The notes under the pieces are model-generated. The model was not told where the DNA came from and made no database searches. It worked only from the letters and a program-made list of their open reading frames with translations. The translations under genes and the position numbers were made by a program. Of a DNA stretch of 64,000 nucleotides, positions 15,895 through 25,437 are shown piece by piece; position 1 is the first letter of the stretch, and every line of letters begins with the position of its first letter. Source of the DNA: CBFIGX01 sp965662265 (GTDB lineage Bacteria; Bacteroidota; Bacteroidia; Flavobacteriales; UBA7430); NCBI GenBank assembly GCA_965662265.1, contig CBFIGX010000003.1:62001-126000 (forward strand). The letters are read 5' to 3'.

Positions 15895-18800
15895 ATGAAA
15901 AACTTGATTTGGAAAATAATTTTATGCCTACCAATACTTAATCCAGTATTTGGTCAAACACAGTCAAATTGTTCAGACGGACAGGTTGGCGTTATTGTAG
16001 TAGTAAATACTGTTTTCCCCGGGACAGAAGTTAGTTGGGATATTCAAAATTCTGACGGGGATATTATGGCAACAAATCCATTTATTTATGCAGCTAATTT
16101 TACATACTATACTGATGAAATTTGTCTCCCAGAAGGAGAGACGTATACATTTAACTCCTACGATTCAGGAGGAGATGGTTGGGGATCAGGTGCATGGTAC
16201 GAAGTAGGGATTTGTGGTGGTAATACTGTATTAATAGACAATAATGGATTTTCACCTACAGGATCTGGAAATACCGAAGAATTTACGCTTCCAGTAGTAA
16301 CTGATGATTGTTTTTGTTTTTCTGCGGAATTAGTTCAATCTAATGCTTCCTCTGACATTGCAGAAGATGGCTCAATCACAACAAACCTATTTGCTGGAAC
16401 TCCACCATTTACCTATGAGTGGTCTAATGGTGCAACAACCCAAAACTTGTCTAATGTTCCGCCCGGCCTTTACATACTAACTGTAACTGATTCTTTAGGC
16501 TGTGAGTTATCTATCTCAGAAGAAGTACAAGGGCCTAGTATTTACATGGGGCCTTTTGATGTTCAAGCTTGTACGGGTTATTTTTATGATTCCGGAGGTC
16601 CAAATAATCAATTTTCTACTTACGAAAATTATACAATGACAATTTGTAGTGCAGACCCAGATTTAAGTTCAAGTTTAAATTTTTATAGTTTCAACTTAGG
16701 AGGATCTCAATGGAACTCTCCGTCTTTTACTATTTATGATGGAGATTCTCCTTTAGCTCCAGTGTTATATTCATACGATAGTCCAAATGATCCTTCGCCA
16801 GGAATAATTCAAGCCACTGATGCTAATATAAGTGGCTGTTTAACCGTAGTCTTTAACTCTACAAGCGGAGTTTCTGAGGGTTGGTTTGCTGAAGTAAATT
16901 GTCAGTATCCGTGCCAAGATTATACTATTGAAATTGTTTCTGATGACAATATAACTGCTGATGGTGAGTTAGACGCCTGTTATGATGTCGAATTAGAGGT
17001 TGTAACAGATTACTTCAATAACAATACTTACTACACACAAGAAGATGTAACCACAAGTTTCGATTGGACCCTAGGGGATAATAATACCTATTCAGGACAG
17101 ACTTTTACGCATTTATACAGTGAACAAGGTGAATATGAGTTAAGCGTTGTTGTTACAGACATGAATGATTGTGTGCAAGAAGCATCACTTACAGTAGTTT
17201 ACGATAATCCAGGTATAGTCACATCGTTTATTCCTCCATCAGATACTGAAGTATGTCCAGATACCGAGCTTGTAGCATCAAGTGGGATGTATTCTGGATC
17301 CGATAGTGTTTTGCTTAGCTTTTTTGAGCCAATAGTTTGGTACATAGAAGAAGATATCGTCGATTATGGAGAAGAGTTCGGTGAACCCATCTATTTGCCT
17401 GATGGGCTAGAATCTTACACGACTTCGTTAAACGTTCAAGCATTTGATCCATTTGCAGTATTAGATGACAATGATTTCTTGGAGGTTTGTATAGAATTAG
17501 AACATTCATACTTAGGAGATCTACAAATGGAACTTACTGCGCCAAGTGGTTCTAATGTTATACTTCATTCTTATGGTTCTGGAGGTGGTTCTACTTGGTT
17601 AGGTGATGCTATCGATGGAAACTCTGAAGAAATATCAGGAGAGTGTTGGGAGTATTGCTGGTCAGTTGATCCTGATTTTGGTACATTTGCTAATTCTCTT
17701 GGAAATACCATGATTGCTCCAGTTAATGGAGGTACATCAATGATACCAGGCGCCTACACGCCTGAAGAAAGTTTTGCCAATTTCGCCGGATCCTCCGCTA
17801 ATGGAACATGGACACTTACTGTTACCGATAATCTGTTAATTGATAATGGGTTTATTTGTGGTTGGAATATGGCAATGAATGTAGTAAACGATTCTATAAC
17901 AGAACCTGCTGTAGTTGATTCTTTAGTTCCTAGTATTCTTTCTTATAACTGGTATTGTCCAGAAGACCCATCATCTATAATTAGCTATGATTCCTCATCA
18001 GTAACAGTTCAACCAAGTGACCCAGGAACTTTTAATTATATATTATCCATGATAGACAATTTTGGTTGTGAATATTCTGAAAGTTTTGATGTTTCTGTAT
18101 ACCAAACACCTTTAACTATTCCAGATTTTATTAGCTATTGTGAACCAAATTTTGATATTGAAGTTAATAATGTCCCGCCATTTGGAGGCGAGTGGGAGTT
18201 GCTATCTAGCCCACAAGATGCTGTGGTGAATTTTGCTCCAAATAACACATCACTAAACCCCAGTATAACCGTTAGTGAAGTAGGCGAATACACCTTTTTA
18301 TTTACGGATACAGAATGTAAATTAAGTGATGAACTTGAAGTAGAAGTCTTTGTTGTTAATCCAGAAATTAATTCACCAACTGTGGTTACATGTGAGTTGG
18401 AAAATTCTATATCTGTTATTAATTCCACAAGTAATGACGGTGTTTGGTCTATTCAACCAATAGATACAGCACAATCTGCTATTATAGAAAATTTAACAGC
18501 CTTAAATACTAATGTTAGTGTAACTGATTTTGGTTATTATGACGTGATATATACAATAGACTTTTGTCATGGAACTGATACGGTTCAAATGCATTTTGAA
18601 ACAGTTGATCCGGCTATTGTAGGTCCTGAAGAACTCATATGTGATTTTGATATAGATCTGTTTGCCATTAACCCATCTCCTACAGGTGGTTCTTGGATTA
18701 TTAATGATCAACCAAATCATACTTCAGTTGAAACATCCAATTTAGACCAACAGGAACTAGATGTAAGCGTTGATAATTTTGGTGCCTACGAGTTCTTATA

Positions 18801-19386
18801 CACTATTGACGGCTGTGAAACCTCAGATTCACTAACTATAGACTTTCAAAGAAAATTACCAGTAGTTTATGTTGACGATTTAGTGCGTTGTGATTTAATG
18901 ACCGACCTAGAAGTGAAAACATATGGAATGGACGAGGGTTGGAGTTTCATTAGCGGTCCTGACGTTGCTACTATTACCGATCCAAATAACACTGAAACAA
19001 CAGTCGTTGTAGATACTTATGGCGATTATACATTAGCCTACACCTCTTGTAAGTCAACTGTAGAATTTAATGTCCTATTTTTATGTGATTTAATTATTCC
19101 AAACGTATTTACCCCAAATGGAGATCTTCAAAATGATTTCTTTATTGTAGACGGATTAACTGAAGAGTTTTATTCTTATAGTAATATGAGTGTCTACAAC
19201 AAATGGGGAGATGAGGTATACAGAAATGGTTCTTATGGTATAGATGGCTCGTGGTGGGATGGTCAGACTACTCATCAAAATGATCCATTAACTGATGGGG
19301 TATACTTTTACGTGTTGCGCGTTGGAAATAAAGCTACGAACGAAGAGGATTTATACCGAGGGACGGTACATTTATTTCAACAATAA
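15895..19386 (+). CDS. Giant secreted adhesin-like protein with T9SS type B (gliding-motility-type) C-terminus
   Basis: 1163 residues with a signal peptide (MKNLIWKIILCLPILNPVFG). Domains by eye: ~25-140 a 'DSGGDGWGSG' domain shared with the C25 protease of this window; ~155-205 an SprB-like repeat (PPFTYEWSNGATTQNL); ~215-345 a CUB-like domain; ~350-440 a PKD-like domain; ~540-665 a proprotein-convertase P-like domain (LEVCIELEHSYLGDLQMELT, then NGTWTLTVTDN). The last ~90 residues (IIPNVFTPNGDLQNDFF, VYNKWGDEVY, DGVYFYVLRV) are the CHU_C/type B sorting domain. No protease site was seen. Likely roles are adhesion, gliding or polymer binding. A strong terminator follows. Confidence 0.85.
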   Translation: MKNLIWKIILCLPILNPVFGQTQSNCSDGQVGVIVVVNTVFPGTEVSWDIQNSDGDIMATNPFIYAANFTYYTDEICLPEGETYTFNSYDSGGDGWGSGAWYEVGICGGNTVLIDNNGFSPTGSGNTEEFTLPVVTDDCFCFSAELVQSNASSDIAEDGSITTNLFAGTPPFTYEWSNGATTQNLSNVPPGLYILTVTDSLGCELSISEEVQGPSIYMGPFDVQACTGYFYDSGGPNNQFSTYENYTMTICSADPDLSSSLNFYSFNLGGSQWNSPSFTIYDGDSPLAPVLYSYDSPNDPSPGIIQATDANISGCLTVVFNSTSGVSEGWFAEVNCQYPCQDYTIEIVSDDNITADGELDACYDVELEVVTDYFNNNTYYTQEDVTTSFDWTLGDNNTYSGQTFTHLYSEQGEYELSVVVTDMNDCVQEASLTVVYDNPGIVTSFIPPSDTEVCPDTELVASSGMYSGSDSVLLSFFEPIVWYIEEDIVDYGEEFGEPIYLPDGLESYTTSLNVQAFDPFAVLDDNDFLEVCIELEHSYLGDLQMELTAPSGSNVILHSYGSGGGSTWLGDAIDGNSEEISGECWEYCWSVDPDFGTFANSLGNTMIAPVNGGTSMIPGAYTPEESFANFAGSSANGTWTLTVTDNLLIDNGFICGWNMAMNVVNDSITEPAVVDSLVPSILSYNWYCPEDPSSIISYDSSSVTVQPSDPGTFNYILSMIDNFGCEYSESFDVSVYQTPLTIPDFISYCEPNFDIEVNNVPPFGGEWELLSSPQDAVVNFAPNNTSLNPSITVSEVGEYTFLFTDTECKLSDELEVEVFVVNPEINSPTVVTCELENSISVINSTSNDGVWSIQPIDTAQSAIIENLTALNTNVSVTDFGYYDVIYTIDFCHGTDTVQMHFETVDPAIVGPEELICDFDIDLFAINPSPTGGSWIINDQPNHTSVETSNLDQQELDVSVDNFGAYEFLYTIDGCETSDSLTIDFQRKLPVVYVDDLVRCDLMTDLEVKTYGMDEGWSFISGPDVATITDPNNTETTVVVDTYGDYTLAYTSCKSTVEFNVLFLCDLIIPNVFTPNGDLQNDFFIVDGLTEEFYSYSNMSVYNKWGDEVYRNGSYGIDGSWWDGQTTHQNDPLTDGVYFYVLRVGNKATNEEDLYRGTVHLFQQ

Positions 19387-19397
19387 TTCATATTAAT

Positions 19398-19425
19398 AAG
19401 CCTTCGATAAGAAGGCTTTTTTTTT
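19398..19425 (+). terminator. Intrinsic terminator after the type B adhesin-like gene
   Basis: An 8-bp perfect stem AAGCCTTC/GAAGGCTT with a 5-base loop, then nine T. It ends only 6 bases before the ATG of the endonuclease gene. Confidence 0.85.
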
Positions 19426-19431
19426 GGTCAC

Positions 19432-21076
19432 ATGCCTTTTTTAGTTTTCACACTCCTATTTTTCTCACCTCTAGTACTCTTTGCTCAAGATTATTATAGC
19501 CCTTCATTAAATGAACTTCATGGTAATGAACTTCGTTCAGCACTTCATGAATTAATCGATCAACATATAGTTTATTCATACTCTGATTGTAAAACAATTT
19601 TAAAGGAGTCAGATGAAGATCCATTAAATAACTCAAATATTGTTTTAGTATATAAGCAGAATAGTATAGATAAAGATAATTTTGCATATAGCTCAGGCGC
19701 TTCCATGTTTGACTATTGGAATAGGGAGCATGTGTGGCCCAAATCTTTGGGTTCTTTTGGTCCTGGAGGTGTCTACGAAAATAGTCCTGCTAATACTGAC
19801 GTTCATCACTTAAAGCCATCTGATCAAACCATGAATTCAGATAGAGGAAATTTAAGTTATGATAATGGAGGGCAATTTCACATAGAAAATCCAAATGTTA
19901 AATTCACAGATCAATCTTGGGAAGTTCCAGATGAGGTAAAAGGCGATATAGCAAGAATATTATTTTATATGGACGTGCGATACGACGGAGGAGAAGGTGA
20001 ACCGAATCTTACCATTGTGGATATGTTAGACACCTACCCGAATCCTTATATTGGCAAATTAACCACCTTATTAGAGTGGCACGAACTCGATCCGGTTGAT
20101 GACTTTGAGTTAAATAGAAATGAGGTCATATATTCTTGGCAAAATAATCGAAACCCATTTATTGATCATCCTGAATTTGTGGATAGAATATGGGGTATAG
20201 ATACCACATTAGTAGTTCAAGAGCCAAGACTATTTATTTCTGAATACCTCGAGGGTAATTCATACGATAAAGCCATTGAAATTTTTAACCCTACTGGAGC
20301 GACAATAAACCTTGAAGATTATGAGTTATGGCAGATATTTAATGGTGGAGAGTGGGCGGAAAATATATTACCACTTTCAGGAAATATTCTTTCCGGTCAG
20401 ACTTATGTTGTTTGTCACCCTAACGCTGATGAAAGCATCATTAATACGAGTGATATTTATTTAGAATTACTGTTTAATGGTAACGATGCTATCGGATTGG
20501 CTTATATGGGAATACTTGTTGATCAAATAGGTGCAAATGGAGATGCCCCTATACTTGCTTGGGATATTGATTCTGTTATCAATGCTACTTCTAACAAAGG
20601 TTTGATAAGAAAACCTTTTATTCAACAGGGAACTACTGATTGGAATTTATCAGCTGGACAAAGTAATAATGAGTCTGAATGGCTTGTGTATGAGTTAGGT
20701 AATTATGCGTCATTAGGAAAACATACATTTAATGAAACTAGTCTTATTGAGCTCCCTGAGGGCAGGTCTATGGTTGGGTTTGATGTAAGTGTTTCAGAAC
20801 TATCTGTTCCTGAAGTTTTTAGTGATCATCTAATTATTGTAAAAAATGCAGAAGGTAATGTTTACTTACCAGATTGGGAGTTCAATAATATTCCAAGTAT
20901 CTCTGTAGGTGGTGCTGATAATTAAGATGTATTCAATGCAAAATTTATATTCAAAAGGCGATTTAATTGATATAGAAACAACCCCTTTGATTTTGCCTTT
21001 TGGTTCGAGTTGTAAGGCTATACTGCCAAATGCGCAAATTGATACACAACAATTTTTTCAAGACTATGAGTCCTTG
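19432..21076 (+). pseudogene. Secreted endonuclease I with lamin-tail domain; frameshifted and 3'-truncated
   Basis: The intact frame runs to the TAA at 20923-20925 (497 residues). It has a signal peptide, then an endonuclease I (PF04231) domain with NREHVWPKS and DVHHLKPSDQTMNSDRGN (HNH-like metal/His site), then a lamin-tail domain (LFISEYLEGNSYDKAIEIFN). It ends inside a repeat, IIVKNAEGNVYLPDWEFNNI, that also occurs twice in the 1466-residue protein at 49080-53480. The frame beginning at 20909 continues that repeat (IKMYSMQNLYSKGDLIDIET) and enters a second copy (LPFGSSCK, FFQDYESLVI) before running into the 3' end of ribE. So a one-base shift near 20920 and loss of the end, including the sorting domain, are inferred. 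The nuclease domain itself looks complete and may still fold. Confidence 0.7.
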
Positions 21077-21081
21077 GTGAT

Positions 21082-21669
21082 TTATTCACCAATCATTTTA
21101 GCAATGTACTTACCAACAATATCAAATTCTAAGTTAACAACATCTCCTGGGCTTAATGTACTAAAGTTGGTATGCTCATATGTGTAAGGAATAATACAAA
21201 CAGAAAAAGAGTTTTCACCGGAGTCAACAACTGTTAGGCTTACTCCATTTATCGATATTGAGCCTTTTTCTACGGTGACTTCGGAACGAGATTTTTTATC
21301 ATAACGGAATGTATAAACCCAGCTTCCATTCTCTTCTTTAACATCTATACACTCAGCAGTTGTATCTACATGGCCTTGAACAATATGACCATCAAGTCTG
21401 CCACCTAGTTTCATACAACGCTCTAAGTTAATCTTGTCAGCGACACAAAGCTTCCCAAGGTTAGTTTTGGTTAATGTCTCTTTAATTGCAGTAACTGTAT
21501 ATTGGTTATTTTTAACATCAACAACAGTTAAACAAACGCCATTATGAGCTACACTTTGATCGACTTTTAGTTCAGAAGCTATTGTAGCCTTAATTATAAT
21601 ATTAAGATTGGTTCTATGCGTTTCGAGTGAAACGATTTCCCCTAGTTCTTCTATAATTCCTGTAAACAT
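21082..21669 (-). CDS. ribE: Riboflavin synthase alpha chain
   Basis: 195 residues, the family size. It dismutates two 6,7-dimethyl-8-ribityllumazine molecules to riboflavin. The two tandem lumazine-binding barrels are visible: MFTGIIEELGEI with AHNGVCLTVVDV in the first, and GHIVQGHVDTTA with GSISINGVSLTVVD in the second. The second copy ends in IPYTYEHTNFSTLSPGDVVN. The gene is 3 bp downstream of mqnC on the minus strand, so both are probably one transcript. Its 3' end abuts the truncated endonuclease gene, with no terminator visible between them. Confidence 0.95.
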   Translation of the reverse strand: MFTGIIEELGEIVSLETHRTNLNIIIKATIASELKVDQSVAHNGVCLTVVDVKNNQYTVTAIKETLTKTNLGKLCVADKINLERCMKLGGRLDGHIVQGHVDTTAECIDVKEENGSWVYTFRYDKKSRSEVTVEKGSISINGVSLTVVDSGENSFSVCIIPYTYEHTNFSTLSPGDVVNLEFDIVGKYIAKMIGE

Positions 21670-21672
21670 ATT

Positions 21673-22797
21673 TTAGTAGTTAATGACTTGTTCTTCCATT
21701 TGTTTTGGCATTTCTCTATAATCATATTCTTGGTTTCTGAGTTGAGGTTCGAAACCAGCATCTATAATAGCTTTTTGAATGCTTGTAGAGGTAAATCTAT
21801 GGGGAGCCCCCGCCGCAGAAACAACATTTTCTTCTATCATAATAGACCCAAAATCGTTTGCTCCTGCGTGTAAACAAATTTGTGCGACCTCTTTTCCAAC
21901 AGTTAGCCATGAAGCCTGAATATTGATGATGTTAGGAAGCATTATTCTAGATAAGCTTATCATTCTGATATATTCATCAGCATCTACTGTATTAGAGATT
22001 CCTTTTACTCTCTTTAGTAGCGTACCATCATCTTGAAAAGGCCATGGAATAAATGCTAAAAACCCTTTTGCATTGTTTGGTTTTCTTTCTTGGACAGTTC
22101 TAATTTTTACGAGATGTTCAAAACGCTCTAACTTTGTTTCTATGTGGCCAAACATCATTGTCGCAGAAGTTGTAAGGCCAAGTCTGTGAGCAACTTCCAT
22201 AACATCTAGCCACTCTTGAGCCGTGCATTTTCCTTTAGAAATCATTCTGCGAACTCTGTCATCTAGAATTTCTGCTCCAGCACCAGGTAAACTATCTAGC
22301 CCCGAATTCATTAATGTTTTGAGGACTTCTTCATGCGATTTACCATCTATTTTACAAATATGTGCTATTTCGGGTGGGCCTAAAGCATGCAACTTTATGC
22401 TTGGAAATTTAGACTTTAAATCTTTGAAAAGTTGACTATAATATTCGAGGCCTAGATCAGGATGATGGCCACCTTGCAACAATAGCTGTTCTCCGCCATA
22501 GCGGATGGTTTCCTCAATTTTTTTGCTGTATTGGTCTAAGGTAGTTGTATACGACTCTTTGTGCCCAGGTATTCTGAAAAAATTACAGAATTTACAATTC
22601 GCTATGCACACATTTGTTGTGTTGGCATTACGATCTATAATCCATGTAACTTTGTTGCTAGGGACCTGTTTTTTTCTAAGTTCATTTGCCGTAAACATTA
22701 AATCTGTAGTGCTCGCATTTTCGAATAAGAATAACCCTTCTTCCGCACTAAGATAGTTTAAATTTAAGGCCCTTTGTAATAGCTTCTGTGTATCCAT
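21673..22797 (-). CDS. mqnC: Cyclic dehypoxanthinyl futalosine synthase MqnC (radical SAM)
   Basis: 374 residues. The radical SAM cysteines are in C64-x3-C68-x2-C71 (CIANCKFC). Other MqnC-like phrases are WIIDRNANTTNVC, YGGEQLLLQGGHHPDLGLEY, GLDSLPGAGAEILDDRVRR, TSATMMFGHIET and FLAFIPWPFQ. MqnC cyclises dehypoxanthinyl futalosine in the futalosine route to menaquinone. MqnE and CofH are close relatives, but the GAGAEIL and TMMFGHIET segments favour MqnC. The other mqn genes are not in the window. A -7 box lies 22 bases upstream in the 36-bp divergent gap shared with the aminopeptidase gene. Confidence 0.9.
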   Translation of the reverse strand: MDTQKLLQRALNLNYLSAEEGLFLFENASTTDLMFTANELRKKQVPSNKVTWIIDRNANTTNVCIANCKFCNFFRIPGHKESYTTTLDQYSKKIEETIRYGGEQLLLQGGHHPDLGLEYYSQLFKDLKSKFPSIKLHALGPPEIAHICKIDGKSHEEVLKTLMNSGLDSLPGAGAEILDDRVRRMISKGKCTAQEWLDVMEVAHRLGLTTSATMMFGHIETKLERFEHLVKIRTVQERKPNNAKGFLAFIPWPFQDDGTLLKRVKGISNTVDADEYIRMISLSRIMLPNIINIQASWLTVGKEVAQICLHAGANDFGSIMIEENVVSAAGAPHRFTSTSIQKAIIDAGFEPQLRNQEYDYREMPKQMEEQVINY

Positions 22798-22819
22798 TAA
22801 ATTGACTATTTTTACACAT

Positions 22820-22827
22820 CAAAATTA
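22820..22827 (-). promoter_or_regulatory. -7 promoter box (TAATTTTG) for mqnC
   Basis: TAATTTTG on the minus strand matches TAnnTTTG, 22 bases from the mqnC ATG. The opposite strand has the near match TATTTTTA (22807-22814) 19 bases before the aminopeptidase ATG, so two divergent promoters would overlap within 36 bp. Confidence 0.5.
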
Positions 22828-22833
22828 AGAAAA

Positions 22834-24264
22834 ATGTATAGCATAATACATAAATTAAAGCACTTAAACTCTGAAAATGACATAGTGCTTGTTGGTACTA
22901 TCGATTCCTTATGGTCAACAGCTAATTTTACTAATAATGAAATGAAGTATCTTAAGTCAAAAATGGCATTAGGTGACACTTCAGTTCAGATAAATCAATA
23001 CAATAGATGGGTGTTTGTAGAGTGTGTAGAACATCATGCTGATAAATATAGAACTATTGAAAAAGCTAGAGAGATAGGTGCTTCTTTAGCAAAGAAATGC
23101 AATGATCTTAAATTGCAAGAAGTTCAAATTGTGTCTTTGTCAGAGGTTGATTTCTCGCCCTTTGTTGCTGAAGGTATGGCTTTGGCTAACTATCAATTTT
23201 TAAAATATTTTAAGGATTCTGAGGCCAAACGTAATAGTCTTTCTAAAATTTTAATAGATCAAAGTACCCAAGAAATAACTTATTTGAATGCCATTATAAA
23301 TGGCACACTCCATGCTAGAGATTTGGTAAATGAGCCACTTTCCTTTTTAACAGCGCTTCAATTTTCAAAAGAAATTTCCAACTTAGGTGCAGAGGCTGGG
23401 TTTCGTGTAGAAGTTTTACATAAGAAACAAATTGAAAGTCTAAAAATGGGCGGCTTGCTAGCTGTTAATAAGGGAGCGTTAGAACCTCCGACCTTCAATG
23501 TGTTAACCTATACCTCGCCAGAGTTTAATCAAGAACCTCCTATTGTATTAGTAGGGAAAGGAATTGTGTACGATACAGGTGGCTTAAGCTTAAAACCCAC
23601 TGCAAACTCAATGGATATGATGAAGTGTGATATGGGAGGTGCCGCATCCGTTGTTGGAATAATGTATGCCATTGCTAAGGCAAAATTACCCATTCATGTT
23701 GTAGGGTTGATTCCTGCAACTGAAAACAGACCTGGCGGAAATGCTTACGCCCCTGGTGATGTGATTACAATGATGGATGGTACTACTGTTGAAGTTTTAA
23801 ACACTGATGCTGAAGGTAGATTGGTTATGGCAGATGCTCTAGTATACGCAAAAAAATACGAGCCTGAATTAGTAATCGATTTTGCCACTTTAACAGGTGC
23901 TGCTGTACGAGCGATAGGTAAATATGGAATAGTGGCCATGGGCAATGCAGATAAAATGGTGCAAAATGACCTACTTGAAAGTGGTGTCAATACATATGAG
24001 AGGTTAGCTATGATGCCTTTTTGGGACGAATATGCAACTCTTTTAAAGTCTGATATCGCAGATATGACAAATTTAGGACCTGCAGAAGCTGGGCAAATTA
24101 CTGCAGGAAAATTCTTAGAGCATTTCACAAGTTATCCTTGGATGCATTTTGATATTGCTGGACCAGCATATTTATCAAAACACGATCATTATCGACCTAA
24201 GGGTGGTACAGGCGTTGGTGTTCGTATTTTGTTTGACTATTTATCAAATAAAACTAGGGTATGA
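22834..24264 (+). CDS. Leucyl aminopeptidase (M17 family)
   Basis: 476 residues. The C-terminal catalytic domain carries the M17 metal and active-site segments: VGKGIVYDTGGLSLKP, MKCDMGGAASV, the signature NTDAEGRLVMADAL and LTGAAV. It is a cytosolic two-metal exopeptidase that removes N-terminal residues from peptides. The N-terminal domain (about 1-160) is divergent, as is usual. Its TGA stop overlaps the ATG of pdxA (ATGA), showing translational coupling. It is divergent from mqnC across a very short gap. Confidence 0.93.
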   Translation: MYSIIHKLKHLNSENDIVLVGTIDSLWSTANFTNNEMKYLKSKMALGDTSVQINQYNRWVFVECVEHHADKYRTIEKAREIGASLAKKCNDLKLQEVQIVSLSEVDFSPFVAEGMALANYQFLKYFKDSEAKRNSLSKILIDQSTQEITYLNAIINGTLHARDLVNEPLSFLTALQFSKEISNLGAEAGFRVEVLHKKQIESLKMGGLLAVNKGALEPPTFNVLTYTSPEFNQEPPIVLVGKGIVYDTGGLSLKPTANSMDMMKCDMGGAASVVGIMYAIAKAKLPIHVVGLIPATENRPGGNAYAPGDVITMMDGTTVEVLNTDAEGRLVMADALVYAKKYEPELVIDFATLTGAAVRAIGKYGIVAMGNADKMVQNDLLESGVNTYERLAMMPFWDEYATLLKSDIADMTNLGPAEAGQITAGKFLEHFTSYPWMHFDIAGPAYLSKHDHYRPKGGTGVGVRILFDYLSNKTRV

Positions 24265-25346
24265 GTTCTGAGAAAAAGCATAAAAAAATAAGAATTGGAA
24301 TTTCCGTTGGAGATGTTAATGGTGTTGGTTTAGAGGTAATTATGGGTGCTCTATCAGATAGTAGAATGTTTGATATTTGCACGCCTGTTGTATATGCCTC
24401 ATCAAAATTTGCATTAACCTATCAAAAGGCTGTTGACTTAAAAAATTTCAATTTTAATTTTGTGGGTAAAAATGGCAAATTGAATCATAAAAGGCCAAAC
24501 CTAATTGATTGTTGGAATGAGGAGCCAGAATTAAATATTGGTGAAGAAACTCCTGATGGAGGCACATATGCTTTAAAATCATTAAATGCAGCTGTAAAGG
24601 CACTAGAAAAAAATGATGTAGACGTAATTGTAACAGCACCAATCAATAAGCATAATATTCAATCCGATGCTTTTAATTTTCCAGGCCATACGGAATATCT
24701 CGCTAATGCCTTTTCCGGTAAACCCTTAATGTTTATGATCTCTGGTGATATAAAGATTGGAGTTGTTACTGGTCATATTGCACTTTCAGATGTTGCCTCG
24801 ACCATTAACGAGGCTAGAATAATTGAAAAAATAGATCAAATTCACCTCTCATTAAAACATGATTTTGGTATTAGGAAACCAAAGATTGCCGTGCTTGGTT
24901 TAAACCCTCATAGTGGTGATAAAGGTGTAATCGGAAGCGAAGATGATGAAATTATAGCACCTACTATTAAAAAGTCTTTTGAGGGTGGTAAATTGGTTTA
25001 TGGACCTTACTCGGCAGATAGTTTTTTTGCATCTGCTGCACACAAGCAATTTGATGCTGTATTAGCTATGTATCATGATCAGGGTCTTATACCTTTCAAG
25101 ACTTTATCATTTAGTAGAGGCGTTAATTTCACGGCAGGGTTGTCAGTAATTCGCACATCTCCAGATCATGGCACAGCATATGACATCGTTGGTAAATCTT
25201 TAGCCAATCCTACTTCATTTAGGGAGGCCATGTATTTAGCCTGCAAGCTTTACAGAAATAGAGTTGAAAATCAAGCTCTAAGTAAAAACCCGTTGCCAAT
25301 TAGCACAACTCGTCATAAAAATAGAGCTACACAATCAAATAAGTAA
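24261..25346 (+). CDS. pdxA: 4-hydroxythreonine-4-phosphate dehydrogenase PdxA
   Basis: 361 residues. PdxA oxidises 4-phosphohydroxy-L-threonine, feeding pyridoxal 5'-phosphate synthesis by the DXP-dependent route; dxs is also in this window. Motifs: IGISVGDVNGVGLEVIMGAL at the N-terminus, FPGHTEYLA with a metal-binding His, VTGHIALSDV, LGLNPHSGDKGVIG and MYHDQGLIPFK. The C-terminus (RTSPDHGTAYDIVGK) completes the site. It is longer than E. coli PdxA by ~30 residues, mostly in a basic tail after KLYRNRVENQ. A weak hairpin follows the stop. Confidence 0.95.
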   Translation: MSSEKKHKKIRIGISVGDVNGVGLEVIMGALSDSRMFDICTPVVYASSKFALTYQKAVDLKNFNFNFVGKNGKLNHKRPNLIDCWNEEPELNIGEETPDGGTYALKSLNAAVKALEKNDVDVIVTAPINKHNIQSDAFNFPGHTEYLANAFSGKPLMFMISGDIKIGVVTGHIALSDVASTINEARIIEKIDQIHLSLKHDFGIRKPKIAVLGLNPHSGDKGVIGSEDDEIIAPTIKKSFEGGKLVYGPYSADSFFASAAHKQFDAVLAMYHDQGLIPFKTLSFSRGVNFTAGLSVIRTSPDHGTAYDIVGKSLANPTSFREAMYLACKLYRNRVENQALSKNPLPISTTRHKNRATQSNK

Positions 25347-25348
25347 AA

Positions 25349-25377
25349 TTAAACACGAATTAGGTTACGTGTGTTAA
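25349..25377 (+). terminator. Weak possible terminator after pdxA
   Basis: TTAAACACG pairs with CGTGTGTTAA (one bulged base) across a 10-base loop, followed a few bases later by a T5 run. The stem is AT-rich and the T-run is offset, so the call is weak. Confidence 0.35.
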
Positions 25378-25408
25378 TCATTTTTCGGGTGAATAAAAAA
25401 ATAATTTA

Positions 25409-25416
25409 TATCTTTG
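25409..25416 (+). promoter_or_regulatory. -7 promoter box (TATCTTTG) for the DUF177-rpmF genes
   Basis: TATCTTTG matches TAnnTTTG and lies 21 bases before the ATG at 25438. It overlaps an alternative TTG start at 25414, which is therefore excluded. Confidence 0.6.
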
Positions 25417-25437
25417 CAAACCCAAAAACTGAAAGTG

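Noticed and set aside
20909..21187. Separate 92-residue ORF downstream of the endonuclease
   Set aside because: Its first ~55 codons are the out-of-frame continuation of the endonuclease repeat and its last part is antisense to ribE.
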